A DNA stretch of 64,000 nucleotides from Yoonia sp. SS1-5 (GTDB lineage Bacteria > Pseudomonadota > Alphaproteobacteria > Rhodobacterales > Rhodobacteraceae). Below, one piece after another: positions 1 to 8,851 of this stretch; position 1 is the stretch's first letter, and each line of letters opens with the position of its first letter. Position numbers and translations under genes: made by a program. Where the stretch lies: the NCBI RefSeq assembly GCF_038443705.2, contig NZ_CP151767.2, forward strand, positions 2,108,001 through 2,172,000, in the 5' to 3' direction. The notes below the pieces were generated by a model that worked only from the letters and a program-made list of their open reading frames with translations, had not been told where the DNA came from and searched no databases.

Positions 1-1
1 G

Positions 2-1294
2 AACCCAGTCTACAAGATCGGCGATCAGGTGGGTGAAATCATCCGGGTCCATCGCGACATCAGCAAGAAAGACCTCAAGGCCGAGGTGATCCGGCTGCTG
101 ACCGAAGTTCAGCTTCCCGATCCTGAACAACGCTACAGCCAATACCCGCATGAAATGTCAGGCGGACAGCGGCAGCGGGTCATGATCGCCATGGCGCTGG
201 CCAACAACCCCGATCTGCTGATCGCGGACGAGCCGACCACCGCCCTTGATGTCACGGTGCAGGCGGAAATCCTGTCTCTGCTGAAATCGCTTCAGCAGAA
301 ACACAATATGGCCGTGGTCCTGATCACGCATGATCTGACTGTTGTCAGCCGCGTGTCCGACAATGTGGTTGTCATGCGCCGGGGCGAGGTCGTGGAACGC
401 GGGGCCACGGCCGAGGTTTTTGCCAACCCCCAGCATCCCTACACCAAGCACCTGATCGAAAGCGAACCCAAGGGGCTGCCCGACCCGCTTGACCCGCAGG
501 CCGCGCCGGTCATGGAAGGCACCGATATCTGCGTGACCTTTCAGTTGAAAGGCGGGGGGTTCTTTAATCCGACAACCAAGGATCTGAAGGCGGTCGATCA
601 TGTCTCGGCCCTGGTACGCAGGGGCGAAACGGTCGGCGTTGTGGGCGAAAGCGGATCTGGCAAGACCACCTTTGCGATGTCCCTGATACGGCTGGGGGTC
701 TATCAGCAGGGTCAGATCACATTCCAGGGTGACCGAATCGAAACCCTTAATCGCAAGCAGTTGCAGCCTTATCGCACCCGCATGCAGGTCGTTTTCCAGG
801 ATCCGTTTTCATCGCTAAACCCGCGCATGATCATCCGGCAAATTCTGGAAGAAGGGCTGATTGTGAACGGCATGGGGTCTGCCCGCGACCGTGACACCGC
901 GGTGCGGCAGGCGCTGGACGATGTGCAAATGCCGCATAGCGCGCTGGATCGGTTTCCGCATGAATTCTCTGGCGGGCAACGCCAGCGACTGGCCATTGCC
1001 CGCGCCATCGCCTTGAAGCCCGAGTTCATCCTGCTGGACGAGCCGACATCGGCGCTGGATCTGTCCATTCAGGCCCAGATCATCGAGCTGCTGCGCGATC
1101 TGCGGCGCAAACACGGGCTTAGCTACATGTTCATCAGTCATGACCTTAAGGTTGTGCAGGCGCTCTGCCATAATGTGATCGTCATGCAGCATGGCAAGGT
1201 GATGGAGGCCGGACCGACAGATCAGGTCCTCACCAACCCCACAACCGCCTACACGCAGCGGCTGGTTGATGCCGCCTTCAAGGTGGTTGCATGA
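2..1294 (+). CDS. ABC transporter, fused double ATP-binding subunit (5' end outside window)
   Basis: The reading frame is open from base 2, so the real start lies upstream. Two ATPase units of the DppD/DppF (oligopeptide/dipeptide) type are fused. The first retains its signature MSGGQRQR (from base 155) and Walker [13 protein letters not shown]; its Walker A is outside the window. The second has Walker [11 protein letters not shown] (about base 646), signature FSGGQRQR and Walker [12 protein letters not shown]. It should energise an inner-membrane importer. This family carries peptides but also oligosaccharides, and the glycosidase downstream favours a sugar substrate here (inference). Its stop overlaps a tiny ORF by ATGA. 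Confidence 0.93.
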   Translation, partial: NPVYKIGDQVGEIIRVHRDISKKDLKAEVIRLLTEVQLPDPEQRYSQYPHEMSGGQRQRVMIAMALANNPDLLIADEPTTALDVTVQAEILSLLKSLQQKHNMAVVLITHDLTVVSRVSDNVVVMRRGEVVERGATAEVFANPQHPYTKHLIESEPKGLPDPLDPQAAPVMEGTDICVTFQLKGGGFFNPTTKDLKAVDHVSALVRRGETVGVVGESGSGKTTFAMSLIRLGVYQQGQITFQGDRIETLNRKQLQPYRTRMQVVFQDPFSSLNPRMIIRQILEEGLIVNGMGSARDRDTAVRQALDDVQMPHSALDRFPHEFSGGQRQRLAIARAIALKPEFILLDEPTSALDLSIQAQIIELLRDLRRKHGLSYMFISHDLKVVQALCHNVIVMQHGKVMEAGPTDQVLTNPTTAYTQRLVDAAFKVVA

Positions 1295-1359
1295 TTTTCC
1301 GGAACCCTTTCACCAATCCTCTGAAAGACCTGTCTGCGCAGGCTGATAAGCTGCAATAG
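1291..1359 (+). CDS. possible 22-codon ORF coupled to the ABC ATPase
   Basis: An ATG at 1291 overlaps the ATPase stop codon in the ATGA pattern used by genuine coupled genes in this window. It opens a frame of 22 codons ([20 protein letters not shown] plus two residues) ending TAG at 1359, 23 bases before the GH4 start. No family is recognised. It may be a leader that carries ribosomes toward the GH4 gene, the remnant of a deleted gene, or chance. Confidence 0.25.
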   Translation: MIFRNPFTNPLKDLSAQADKLQ

Positions 1360-1382
1360 GCATTCAACAAGGACATCGCAGG

Positions 1383-2756
1383 ATGACACAAACACCTAAA
1401 ATATCGTTTATCGGCGCAGGCTCTGCCGTGTTCATGCGCAACATTGTTGGCGACATCCTACAGCGCCCGGATCTAAGTGATGCGCATGTCGCATTGATGG
1501 ATATTGACCCCACCCGTCTGGCCGAATCCGAAGCCATCGCAAACCGGATGGTTGAAACGCTGGGTTGTGGGGCGCAGGTCACCGCACATACCAATCAACG
1601 CGAGGCGCTGGACGGCGCGCATTTTGTCATCGTTGCCTTCCAGATCGGGGGCTATGACCCTTGCACGATCACTGATTTCGACATTCCCAAGAAATTCGGA
1701 CTACGACAGACGATTGCAGATACGCTTGGGATTGGCGGCATCATGCGCGGGCTGCGCACAATCCCGCATCTGTGGTCGATCTGCGAAGACATGATGGCCG
1801 TCTGTCCAAATGCCACAATGCTGCAATATGTGAACCCCATGGCGATGAACACATGGGCGATTGCGCGGAAATACCCGCAGATCAAGCAGGTTGGCCTTTG
1901 CCATTCGGTGCAGGGAACGTGCAAGGAACTGGCCCGGGATCTCGACATTGATTACAAGACCATTCGCTACGAATGCGCGGGCATCAACCATATCGCCTTT
2001 ATGACAACGTTCGAGCAACAGATGCCCGACGGCACACGCCGCGATCTCTACCCCGATCTGCATGCCGCCTATCACGCTGGCAAGGTCCCCAAGGAAAACC
2101 TGCATAACCCGCGCTGTCCCAACATCGTCCGCTACGAGATGATGACAAAGCTGGGATATTTCGTCACCGAAAGCTCGGAACATTTTGCGGAATATGTGCC
2201 GTGGTTCATCAAGGATGGCCGCGAGGATATTCTGGAGCGGTTCAAGATCCCGCTGGACGAATACCCCGAACGCTGTGTGGAACAGATCGCGGGCTGGGCG
2301 GCCGAGCGCGAGCGGCTGGAATCACAAGAGGTGATGGAACTGAACGAGAGCCATGAATATGCCTCGGAGATCATCAATTCGATCTGGACAGGCACGCCGT
2401 CGGTGATCCATGGCAACGTGGCCAATCACGGGCTGATTGACAATCTACCCGATGGCTGCGCGGTCGAGGTCGCCTGCCTGATTGACGGTAACGGTGTTCA
2501 GCCCACCCGCTATGGCACCCTGCCACCGCAACTGGCCGCAATCATGCAATCCAGCGTGACGGTCCAGGGGCTGGTTGTTGAGGCGCTGATGACTGAAGAC
2601 CCGCAATATATCTACCACGCCGCAATGATGGACCCGCACACGGCTGCTGAACTGGATCTTGATCAGATCTGGGCGCTGGTGGACGAATTGCGCGCGGCAC
2701 ATACCGAATGGCTGCCCGGATGGGCAAGACCGGCGGAAACTGCCAAAGTGGCCTGA
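1383..2756 (+). CDS. GH4 family glycosidase (alpha-galactosidase/alpha-glucosidase type)
   Basis: 457 aa, normal for glycoside hydrolase family 4, whose members cleave glycosides by an NAD- and Mn-dependent redox/elimination mechanism in the cytoplasm. Seen: N-terminal dinucleotide fold ISFIGAGSAVF (residues 8-18), QYVNPMAMN around Asn151, the metal-binding pair Cys173 (GLCHSVQGT) and His203 (GINHIAF). Sugar specificity (alpha-galactoside, alpha-glucoside or glucuronide) cannot be read from these motifs. It lies behind an importer ATPase, so it probably acts on the imported oligosaccharide. Its TGA shares a base with the ATG of the halogenase gene. Confidence 0.9.
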   Translation: MTQTPKISFIGAGSAVFMRNIVGDILQRPDLSDAHVALMDIDPTRLAESEAIANRMVETLGCGAQVTAHTNQREALDGAHFVIVAFQIGGYDPCTITDFDIPKKFGLRQTIADTLGIGGIMRGLRTIPHLWSICEDMMAVCPNATMLQYVNPMAMNTWAIARKYPQIKQVGLCHSVQGTCKELARDLDIDYKTIRYECAGINHIAFMTTFEQQMPDGTRRDLYPDLHAAYHAGKVPKENLHNPRCPNIVRYEMMTKLGYFVTESSEHFAEYVPWFIKDGREDILERFKIPLDEYPERCVEQIAGWAAERERLESQEVMELNESHEYASEIINSIWTGTPSVIHGNVANHGLIDNLPDGCAVEVACLIDGNGVQPTRYGTLPPQLAAIMQSSVTVQGLVVEALMTEDPQYIYHAAMMDPHTAAELDLDQIWALVDELRAAHTEWLPGWARPAETAKVA

Positions 2757-4291
2757 TGGCGCCAACACAAAAACACATCGCAATTGTCGGGGGCGGCACA
2801 GCCGGATGGTTGGCCGCCCTGATGCTGCAAAAGGCAGCGCAAGCGTCGGATGGCTTGCGCATTTCAGTGATTGAAAGCCCCGATATTCCCACTGTTGGTG
2901 TGGGTGAGGGATCAACTTCGGTCTTTCGGCAGGTTCTGTTGGACCTCGGGATTGATGAGGTGGAATTCCTGCGCGCAACCGGTGCGACGCTGAAATTCGG
3001 GATCAAACATGCCGGCTGGCGCAAAGACGGCAAGGACTATTTCGGCCCGATTGATGATCCTAACGCATTGGCACCACCCCCCGGTGGGGCGCCGTCCAAC
3101 TGGCTGCATCACGCACAGATCGCTGCCGGAAAAAGGGTTGCGGACACACATCTTTTTACGGCGCTGATGCGCGGCAATAAATCCGCCTATGCGCGCAAGG
3201 ATGGCAAGCTGATCCCGCTTAGCCCCTATCACCACGCCTATCATTTCGATCAGGCCCGGTTAGGGCGTTTTCTGGCCAGCAAGGCGACCGGGATTGACCA
3301 TATCCAAACAGAAGTCGCAGCGCTTTTGCGCGACCCCGCCAGCGGCGACATCACGGCCCTGCAATGCAGCGGCGATCGCCAGATCGACGTGGATTTCGTG
3401 ATAGATTGCACCGGTTTTCGCCGCGCGATCATCGGGCAAATGGGGGCGGAATGGAAAAGCTATGGCGCCATGCTGCCCCTGAACAAGGCAATCCCGTTCT
3501 GGCTGGATCATGATCCAAAGGCTGATATTGCCCCCTATACGCTTGCCCGCGCGATGGATGCAGGATGGATGTGGGGCATTCCCGTTCACGACCGGATGGG
3601 CTGTGGCTATGTGTTTTCCGATGCGCATATCAACGCAGATCAGGCCAAGGACGAGTTGGAAACCCGGCTGCGCCGCCCCGTCGAGATCCGCCGCCAGATC
3701 GACATTGATCCGGGCCGTCTGGACCAATCCTGGATCGGGAATTGTGTGGCCGTCGGGCTGGCGCAGAGCTTTCTGGAACCGCTAGAGGCCACATCCATTC
3801 ATGGCACATTGGTGCAAATGCTGCTGCTGTTACGGGCAACGCCCACCCAACTTGCCGCAGGCCCGCTGCCCACAGAGCGCGCTGCGTTCAATCAGACAGT
3901 TGCGGGGCAGGTCGATGACTTCGCCGATTTTATCAATATCCACTATGCCGGCGGGCGGCGGGATACACCGTTTTGGGCTGACATGACCGAAGGCGGGATC
4001 ACCGCGCGCCAGCGCGACAGGATCGCGGCATGGCAACACACGCCGCTATCGCGGAACAGTTTTACCCCATTGCCGGGTGGGTTACCCCATGTGGAAGAGC
4101 AGCTTTATACGCCGGTGCTTGGCGGTCTGGGGCTTTTGGGCAAAGATGCCTCTGCGCGCGCGGTCGGATCACCCGGCCTGAAAAAACAAGCGCGCAGCGC
4201 CTTGGCGCAGCTGCATCAGGATTTCACCGGCGCGGCCCGCAAGGCGATCCGGCACCGCACCTTTCTTGCAAGCCTGGCCGCCCGGGACTAG
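2756..4291 (+). CDS. flavin-dependent tryptophan halogenase-like protein
   Basis: 511 aa from the ATG that overlaps the GH4 stop (TGATG); an upstream in-frame ATG at 2708 would lie inside GH4 and is not preferred. Family features: FAD-binding IAIVGGGTAGW (residues 9-18), the halogenase signature WxWxIP as WMWGIP (271-276), a Lys in FGIKHAGW (Lys84) at the position of the catalytic lysine of PrnA-type halogenases, and the EPLEATSI segment. Such enzymes use FADH2, O2 and halide to halogenate aromatic substrates. Several relatives encoded in carbohydrate-utilisation loci have no known substrate, and this is one by context. The role is unknown; it could also be a related FAD monooxygenase. Confidence 0.85.
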   Translation: MAPTQKHIAIVGGGTAGWLAALMLQKAAQASDGLRISVIESPDIPTVGVGEGSTSVFRQVLLDLGIDEVEFLRATGATLKFGIKHAGWRKDGKDYFGPIDDPNALAPPPGGAPSNWLHHAQIAAGKRVADTHLFTALMRGNKSAYARKDGKLIPLSPYHHAYHFDQARLGRFLASKATGIDHIQTEVAALLRDPASGDITALQCSGDRQIDVDFVIDCTGFRRAIIGQMGAEWKSYGAMLPLNKAIPFWLDHDPKADIAPYTLARAMDAGWMWGIPVHDRMGCGYVFSDAHINADQAKDELETRLRRPVEIRRQIDIDPGRLDQSWIGNCVAVGLAQSFLEPLEATSIHGTLVQMLLLLRATPTQLAAGPLPTERAAFNQTVAGQVDDFADFINIHYAGGRRDTPFWADMTEGGITARQRDRIAAWQHTPLSRNSFTPLPGGLPHVEEQLYTPVLGGLGLLGKDASARAVGSPGLKKQARSALAQLHQDFTGAARKAIRHRTFLASLAARD

Positions 4292-4372
4292 GCACTGCAG
4301 GCGGTATCCACCGCAATCAGAGCGTATTGGCGAACGCATCACGATCCGTTACCGTCCGACCATGTTGCCGCG

Positions 4373-5389
4373 ATGATATTGGCAGGCAACGGTTTTTTGA
4401 GGCGGGGATTGAACATCAACAATCGTGTCTATCTGATTTGGGTGGTGTTACCCATCGCGCCCCTGATTGTCGCCTTCACGGTACTGGGCCTGCTGGATCC
4501 GGGGGAAATGACCCTGCTGACCTCTGCCATCGCGACAGAGGCGTTCCACGATGACGCGCTGGCCATCCGTTTTCACAACCAGCTGCTGGTCTATGGGGCG
4601 GTTGCTGTCTTTCACGTGGCCGCCTGCCTTGCGATCATCATCTCTATGATGCTGAAAATTCGGCAAAAGCCGCTGGCCGAACGGCGGCAGGCCGTGTGGG
4701 TGCTAGGCATATCCATCGCTTTGCTGGTGGCATTCAATCTGATCGCACGACAGGACGCGTTTCGCGGGGCGCTCAACCTGACCTATCGCGAGATTTGCGC
4801 GGTCAGTCGGCAGGCAGATATCGCGCTGCATATCCTGCCACCGGCCTGCGATGCGCCGGGGCTGAGCATTTTTGCATGGCTTGCTGTCATTCCCTACCTG
4901 TTCGGGCTTTTGGCGGCTGCATTCGCATCATCGCTGGTCAGCACCCTGTTCGTACCCCTGCCCGAAGACCCCAGCACGCAAGAGGTTGAAGCCCACAAGA
5001 AACGCATCACGGGGATCGAACAGGCCTTCCAATCTGCAGCTTTCGTGCTGGTCACAAGCACGATTGCAATGATGCTGTTCTACAAACTGCCCCTGTCCCT
5101 GATGGCCGACGAAAAAGCCCATGAGATCATGACAGGCTATGCGCAAGGCATGACCCTGTTCTGGGGGATGATCTTTACCCTGACCCTGATTGCGATATTT
5201 GGCCCCGGCAATCTGATCCTGTCGGGTTATCTGACGCGCGACAAGGCCGTGCCCGAGGACGAGGACCGAAGCCGCGGATTGCTTGCGCCCAGCACCCGCG
5301 ATCAGTTGTCAAAGCTTCTGACGGCGCTGGTGCCACTTCTCATCGGGGCCGCCGCACCGGTGCTGGAGTTGATAACAGGCGCGTTATAG
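4373..5389 (+). CDS. multi-pass membrane protein, family not recognised
   Basis: 338 aa. Hydrophobic stretches suited to membrane helices occur at about residues 20-42, 70-93, 105-125, 163-190, 222-240, 258-282 and 315-335, with charged loops between. A central loop carries two cysteines (EICAVSRQ and PPACDAPG). I do not recognise the family. It starts 81 bases after the halogenase gene on the same strand, so it may be the last gene of that operon, and it converges on the TetR gene. The ATG at 4373 is the most upstream in frame; a start near 4409 is possible. Confidence 0.65.
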   Translation: MILAGNGFLRRGLNINNRVYLIWVVLPIAPLIVAFTVLGLLDPGEMTLLTSAIATEAFHDDALAIRFHNQLLVYGAVAVFHVAACLAIIISMMLKIRQKPLAERRQAVWVLGISIALLVAFNLIARQDAFRGALNLTYREICAVSRQADIALHILPPACDAPGLSIFAWLAVIPYLFGLLAAAFASSLVSTLFVPLPEDPSTQEVEAHKKRITGIEQAFQSAAFVLVTSTIAMMLFYKLPLSLMADEKAHEIMTGYAQGMTLFWGMIFTLTLIAIFGPGNLILSGYLTRDKAVPEDEDRSRGLLAPSTRDQLSKLLTALVPLLIGAAAPVLELITGAL

Positions 5390-5482
5390 TGCTGCGATCA
5401 AGTTGACCGGGTTGGTGGCGACGCATTCAAAGTGACCGGAACCGTCCGTCGTGGGCCCGGGCCAGCGCGTCAGCTTTGGACC

Positions 5483-6043
5483 CTAAGCATCCATCATCCC
5501 AAGCACAGCGGTTTTCAAAATGCGCAGGCGTGTCAGGAAGGTGTCCCTGTCAGGGGCATCGTATTTGGCATTGGCACTGGTGGAGAAAACGAAATCGGCA
5601 GTCGCTTTGGTGTTCTGGGCCGCAGGACTTCCGGCGGCCGCATGTGCCGCGATCTGTGCGCTGAACAACGCGGTCCAGCCCGCGTGCGCCTCCAGCATTT
5701 CTTCGCTGGCGATTGAATGCATGCCATCTATCAGATCCGCAGCCTCGGGCGAGGCCTGGACGGTGTCGTACCATGATATTGGGCCAAGGGTGAAAAACGT
5801 CTCTAGTTTGTCGGCAAAACTGTCTTGTTCGGCCCAGATCCGCGTCACCTCATCAACAGTTGCTGCATTGCCTTTGCGGACGGCAGCGCGAAGAATCGCC
5901 TCTTTGCTTGGATAGGCGTTGTAAAGCGTTTGACGCGCAACGCCCGCCTCACGCGCAATGTCGTTCATGGTGGTCTTACTGACCCCATATCGCTGAAAAA
6001 CAACCGTTGCAGCGTTCACAAGTCTTTGGTTGCGGGCGTCCAT
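5483..6043 (-). CDS. TetR/AcrR family transcriptional regulator
   Basis: 186 aa with the TetR N-terminal helix-turn-helix: FQRYGVSKTTMNDIAREAGV followed by the recognition helix and TLYNAYPSKEAIL (about residues 15-52). The C-terminal ligand domain is not assignable. It is transcribed away from the molybdenum hydroxylase operon across a 94-base intergenic region with two palindromes, the usual layout of a local repressor that also regulates itself. The inducer is probably a substrate of the adjacent oxidoreductase, an aromatic N-heterocycle or aldehyde (inference). Confidence 0.93.
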   Translation of the reverse strand: MDARNQRLVNAATVVFQRYGVSKTTMNDIAREAGVARQTLYNAYPSKEAILRAAVRKGNAATVDEVTRIWAEQDSFADKLETFFTLGPISWYDTVQASPEAADLIDGMHSIASEEMLEAHAGWTALFSAQIAAHAAAGSPAAQNTKATADFVFSTSANAKYDAPDRDTFLTRLRILKTAVLGMMDA

Positions 6044-6062
6044 CTGACTTTCATTCTACGGA

Positions 6063-6079
6063 TTGACATGCAATGTCAA
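6063..6079. promoter_or_regulatory. palindrome A, candidate TetR operator
   Basis: Perfect inverted repeat TTGACAT-GCA-ATGTCAA (7-bp arms, 3-base spacer) between the divergent TetR and 2Fe-2S subunit genes. It includes a -35-like TTGACA on each strand. Binding by the adjacent TetR protein is inferred from position. Confidence 0.55.
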
Positions 6080-6080
6080 A

Positions 6081-6107
6081 TTGGACAATTGTATAAAAAA
6101 TGTCCAA
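6081..6107. promoter_or_regulatory. palindrome B, candidate TetR operator
   Basis: Inverted repeat TTGGACA (6081-6087) and TGTCCAA (6101-6107) around an A/T-rich 13-base core containing TTGTATAAAAAA. It lies one base from palindrome A, with half-sites that differ by an inserted G. A bound repressor here would cover the promoter region of both genes. Confidence 0.55.
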
Positions 6108-6137
6108 TCGTCAATACAATCCACCCGGGGGTGCACC

Positions 6138-6599
6138 ATGCAACTGACTGTAAACGGACAACGTCGCGAAGTTGATGTTGAAGACGACATGCCGCTTTTG
6201 TGGGTGCTGCGGGATGAGCTTGGCATCACCGGCGTGAAATACGGCTGCGGCATTGCCCAATGCGGGGCCTGCACGGTGCATATGGACGGTTTCGCCGTCC
6301 GCAGTTGCCAGGTCGCCGCGGCCAGTGCCGACGGGGCCGATATTGTGACGATCGAGGGGTTGGGCACGCCCGATACGATGCATGCCGTCCAGGACGCCTG
6401 GGTCGAACATCAGGTTGCCCAATGCGGCTACTGTCAATCGGGGCAGATTATGCAAGCAGCAGCACTGTTATTGGACAACCCCGAGCCCTCTGACGACGAT
6501 ATCGACGCCGTCATGAGCGGGAATCTTTGCCGCTGCGGGACATATCCCCGTATCCGCGCCGCGATAAAAACAGCCGCCGCCAAGCTGCAGGAGGTTTGA
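6138..6599 (+). CDS. iorA: (2Fe-2S)-binding subunit of a molybdenum hydroxylase, isoquinoline 1-oxidoreductase alpha type
   Basis: 153 aa from the ATG at 6138; an upstream in-frame start would run through the operator palindromes. The eight cysteines of the two [2Fe-2S] clusters are all present: plant-ferredoxin type at 37, 42, 45 and 57 ([13 protein letters not shown]) and C-terminal type at 96, 99, 131 and 133 (CGYCQSG, LCRCGTY). The subunit passes electrons from the molybdopterin subunit encoded next. The short two-subunit form without an FAD subunit is the IorAB type. Exact substrate unknown. Confidence 0.92.
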   Translation: MQLTVNGQRREVDVEDDMPLLWVLRDELGITGVKYGCGIAQCGACTVHMDGFAVRSCQVAAASADGADIVTIEGLGTPDTMHAVQDAWVEHQVAQCGYCQSGQIMQAAALLLDNPEPSDDDIDAVMSGNLCRCGTYPRIRAAIKTAAAKLQEV

Positions 6600-6602
6600 T
6601 CC

Positions 6603-8843
6603 ATGGGACGTTTACGCACAATTGCCCGCCGCACGTTTCTGATCGGATCCGTCGCCGTTGTTGGCGGGGTGGCCTTTGGCACCTATCTGGTCCGCCGCGA
6701 CATTCCGAACCCGTTGGAAGATGACCTTGCAAGCGGTGAAGCAACCTTCAACCCATGGGTCAAGATTGATCAAGACAAGATCACATTGATCACGCCCCAT
6801 GCGGATAAGGGTCAGGGGGTCGCCTCGACCCAGGCCGCGCTGATCGCCGAAGAAATGGATTTGGAGTTCGGCCAGTTCGAGATCAGCTTTGGCACGCCCA
6901 GCCCGGCCTATTGGAACACGGCCATGGGGGCAGAGACGGCCCCGTTCATGGCCACCGATGAAAGCTTCACCGCCGAAACAACCCGCGCAATGATGGGCAA
7001 CCTGATGAAAGTCATCGGCTTGCAAGGCACCGGTGGGTCCAGTTCTATGCCGGATAGTTTTGACAAACTGCGCATGGCCGGGGCCGTCGCGCGGGAAACA
7101 CTCAAGCATGCCGCATCGCAGGAAACCGGTGTGGCGATTGCCGAACTCAACACCGAAGGCGGCGCGGTCATTCTACCCGATGGGACGCGTATCCCATATA
7201 CCGCATTGGCTGCGACAGCCGCGGGGATCGAGCCGGTGCAGGATGTCACGTTGCGTGACCCCAGCACATGGCGGTTGCTTGGTAAACCGATGCAGCGGCT
7301 TGATATCATTGCAAAATCAACCGGCACTCTGAATTACGGGATCGACCTTTCCGTGGACGGGATGGTGCATGCCGCAGTCCGGTTGGACCCCTGCCGCAAC
7401 GGACAGATTGTGAACTATGATGCAACCGCCGCAAAGGCCATGCGCGGCGTGACGGATGTGGTCGAGATCACCGGTGGCCTGGCCGTTCTCGCTGACAATA
7501 CGTGGCGGGCCATGCAGGCGGCGAATGCCATTGATGTGACATGGGGCGCACCGCCATACCCCGCCGAGATGGACGGGCACTGGCAGGCGCTGGAGGCATC
7601 GTTCAGCCCCGAACTTCTGGACAGCACATGGCGTGACGAGGGCGACGTCGAGAGCGCAATTGCGGCGGAAGACGTTATCGAGGCCGAGTACAGATCGCCC
7701 TATGTCGCACACGCACCACTGGAGCCACTGAACGCCATCGTGCGTGTCACAGATGACGGGGTCGAGGTCTGGTCCGGGCATCAGATGCCCCGCCAATTGC
7801 AGACTGTTGTGGCGGGGATCACCGGGCATGCTGAGGGCCAGGTGACCTTCCACAACCAGTTCATGGGCGGCAGTTTCGGGCACAGGCTTGAACTTGACTA
7901 TATCAAGCAGGCCACTGAAATCGCCAATCAGATGCGCGGCACGCCGATCAAGCTGACCTATAGCCGGGAAGAGGATTTTGCGCAGGACTTCCCCCGCCAT
8001 ATCGCCATGGGTCGGGCGCGCGGGACAGTGGCTGATGGTCAAGTGAACACGCTGGATCTGTCGCTTGCAGCCCCATCTGTCATTGCGTCTCAGATGGGCA
8101 GGCTGGGCTTCCCGGTGGCGGGGCCCGACTCGCAGCTGGCGGCGGGCGCGTGGAACAACCCCTACGGCATCCCGAACTACCGGATGACAGCCTATCGCGC
8201 GCCAGAGCTTGCACCAACATCAAGTTGGCGGGCCGTTGGCGCGCCTGCCGCTGGCTTTTTCTTTGACAGCTTCCTTGATGAATTGATCCACCAGGCAGGC
8301 GCCGACCCGATGGAAGAACGCATTCGCCTGATGGATCATGATGTGTCGCGCAAGGTGCTTGAGGCTGTGGCCGACATGTCATCCTGGGGCGGGGAGCTCG
8401 GGCCCAATCAGGGGCGCGGCGTTGCGTTTGTGGAAAGTTTCGGTGTGCCGGTCGCTGAAGTGGTCGAGGTAACGGCGACGGATGCTGGCATCCGGCTGGA
8501 CAAGGTCTGGGTCGCTTGTGATGTCGGCCGTGTGCTTGACCCGGTAAATTTTGAGAACCTGGTCCAGGGCGGTGTGATCTTTGGCCTGGGCCACGCGATC
8601 AACTCGGAAATTACCTATGCAGGCGGGATGGCAGAGCAATCGAATTATCATGCGCATGAAGCAATGCGTATGTATCAGGCGCCCGAGATTTTCGTGAAGG
8701 GGCTCGAAAACGGCGCCCATATCCGCGGCATTGGCGAACCTCCGGTACCTGCTGCAGCCCCAGCCTTGGCAAACGCGATTTTTGCGGCCACGGGGGAGCG
8801 TCTGCGCGAGATGCCATTCCACAAGTTCATGGATTTTGTGTGA
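6603..8843 (+). CDS. iorB: molybdopterin-binding subunit, isoquinoline 1-oxidoreductase beta type, Tat-exported
   Basis: 746 aa, xanthine dehydrogenase-family large subunit. A twin-arginine signal is visible (ARRTFLIGS around Arg9-Arg10, then a hydrophobic stretch), so the folded enzyme probably works in the periplasm with its 2Fe-2S partner. Molybdopterin-binding features include GGSFGHRLELDY and, near the C terminus, GIGEPPVPAAAP with the Glu that acts as base in this family. It starts 3 bases after the 2Fe-2S gene, with AGGAGG just upstream. Relatives hydroxylate N-heterocycles or oxidise aldehydes; the substrate cannot be read here. Confidence 0.92.
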   Translation: MGRLRTIARRTFLIGSVAVVGGVAFGTYLVRRDIPNPLEDDLASGEATFNPWVKIDQDKITLITPHADKGQGVASTQAALIAEEMDLEFGQFEISFGTPSPAYWNTAMGAETAPFMATDESFTAETTRAMMGNLMKVIGLQGTGGSSSMPDSFDKLRMAGAVARETLKHAASQETGVAIAELNTEGGAVILPDGTRIPYTALAATAAGIEPVQDVTLRDPSTWRLLGKPMQRLDIIAKSTGTLNYGIDLSVDGMVHAAVRLDPCRNGQIVNYDATAAKAMRGVTDVVEITGGLAVLADNTWRAMQAANAIDVTWGAPPYPAEMDGHWQALEASFSPELLDSTWRDEGDVESAIAAEDVIEAEYRSPYVAHAPLEPLNAIVRVTDDGVEVWSGHQMPRQLQTVVAGITGHAEGQVTFHNQFMGGSFGHRLELDYIKQATEIANQMRGTPIKLTYSREEDFAQDFPRHIAMGRARGTVADGQVNTLDLSLAAPSVIASQMGRLGFPVAGPDSQLAAGAWNNPYGIPNYRMTAYRAPELAPTSSWRAVGAPAAGFFFDSFLDELIHQAGADPMEERIRLMDHDVSRKVLEAVADMSSWGGELGPNQGRGVAFVESFGVPVAEVVEVTATDAGIRLDKVWVACDVGRVLDPVNFENLVQGGVIFGLGHAINSEITYAGGMAEQSNYHAHEAMRMYQAPEIFVKGLENGAHIRGIGEPPVPAAAPALANAIFAATGERLREMPFHKFMDFV

Positions 8844-8851
8844 GGTTTGCC

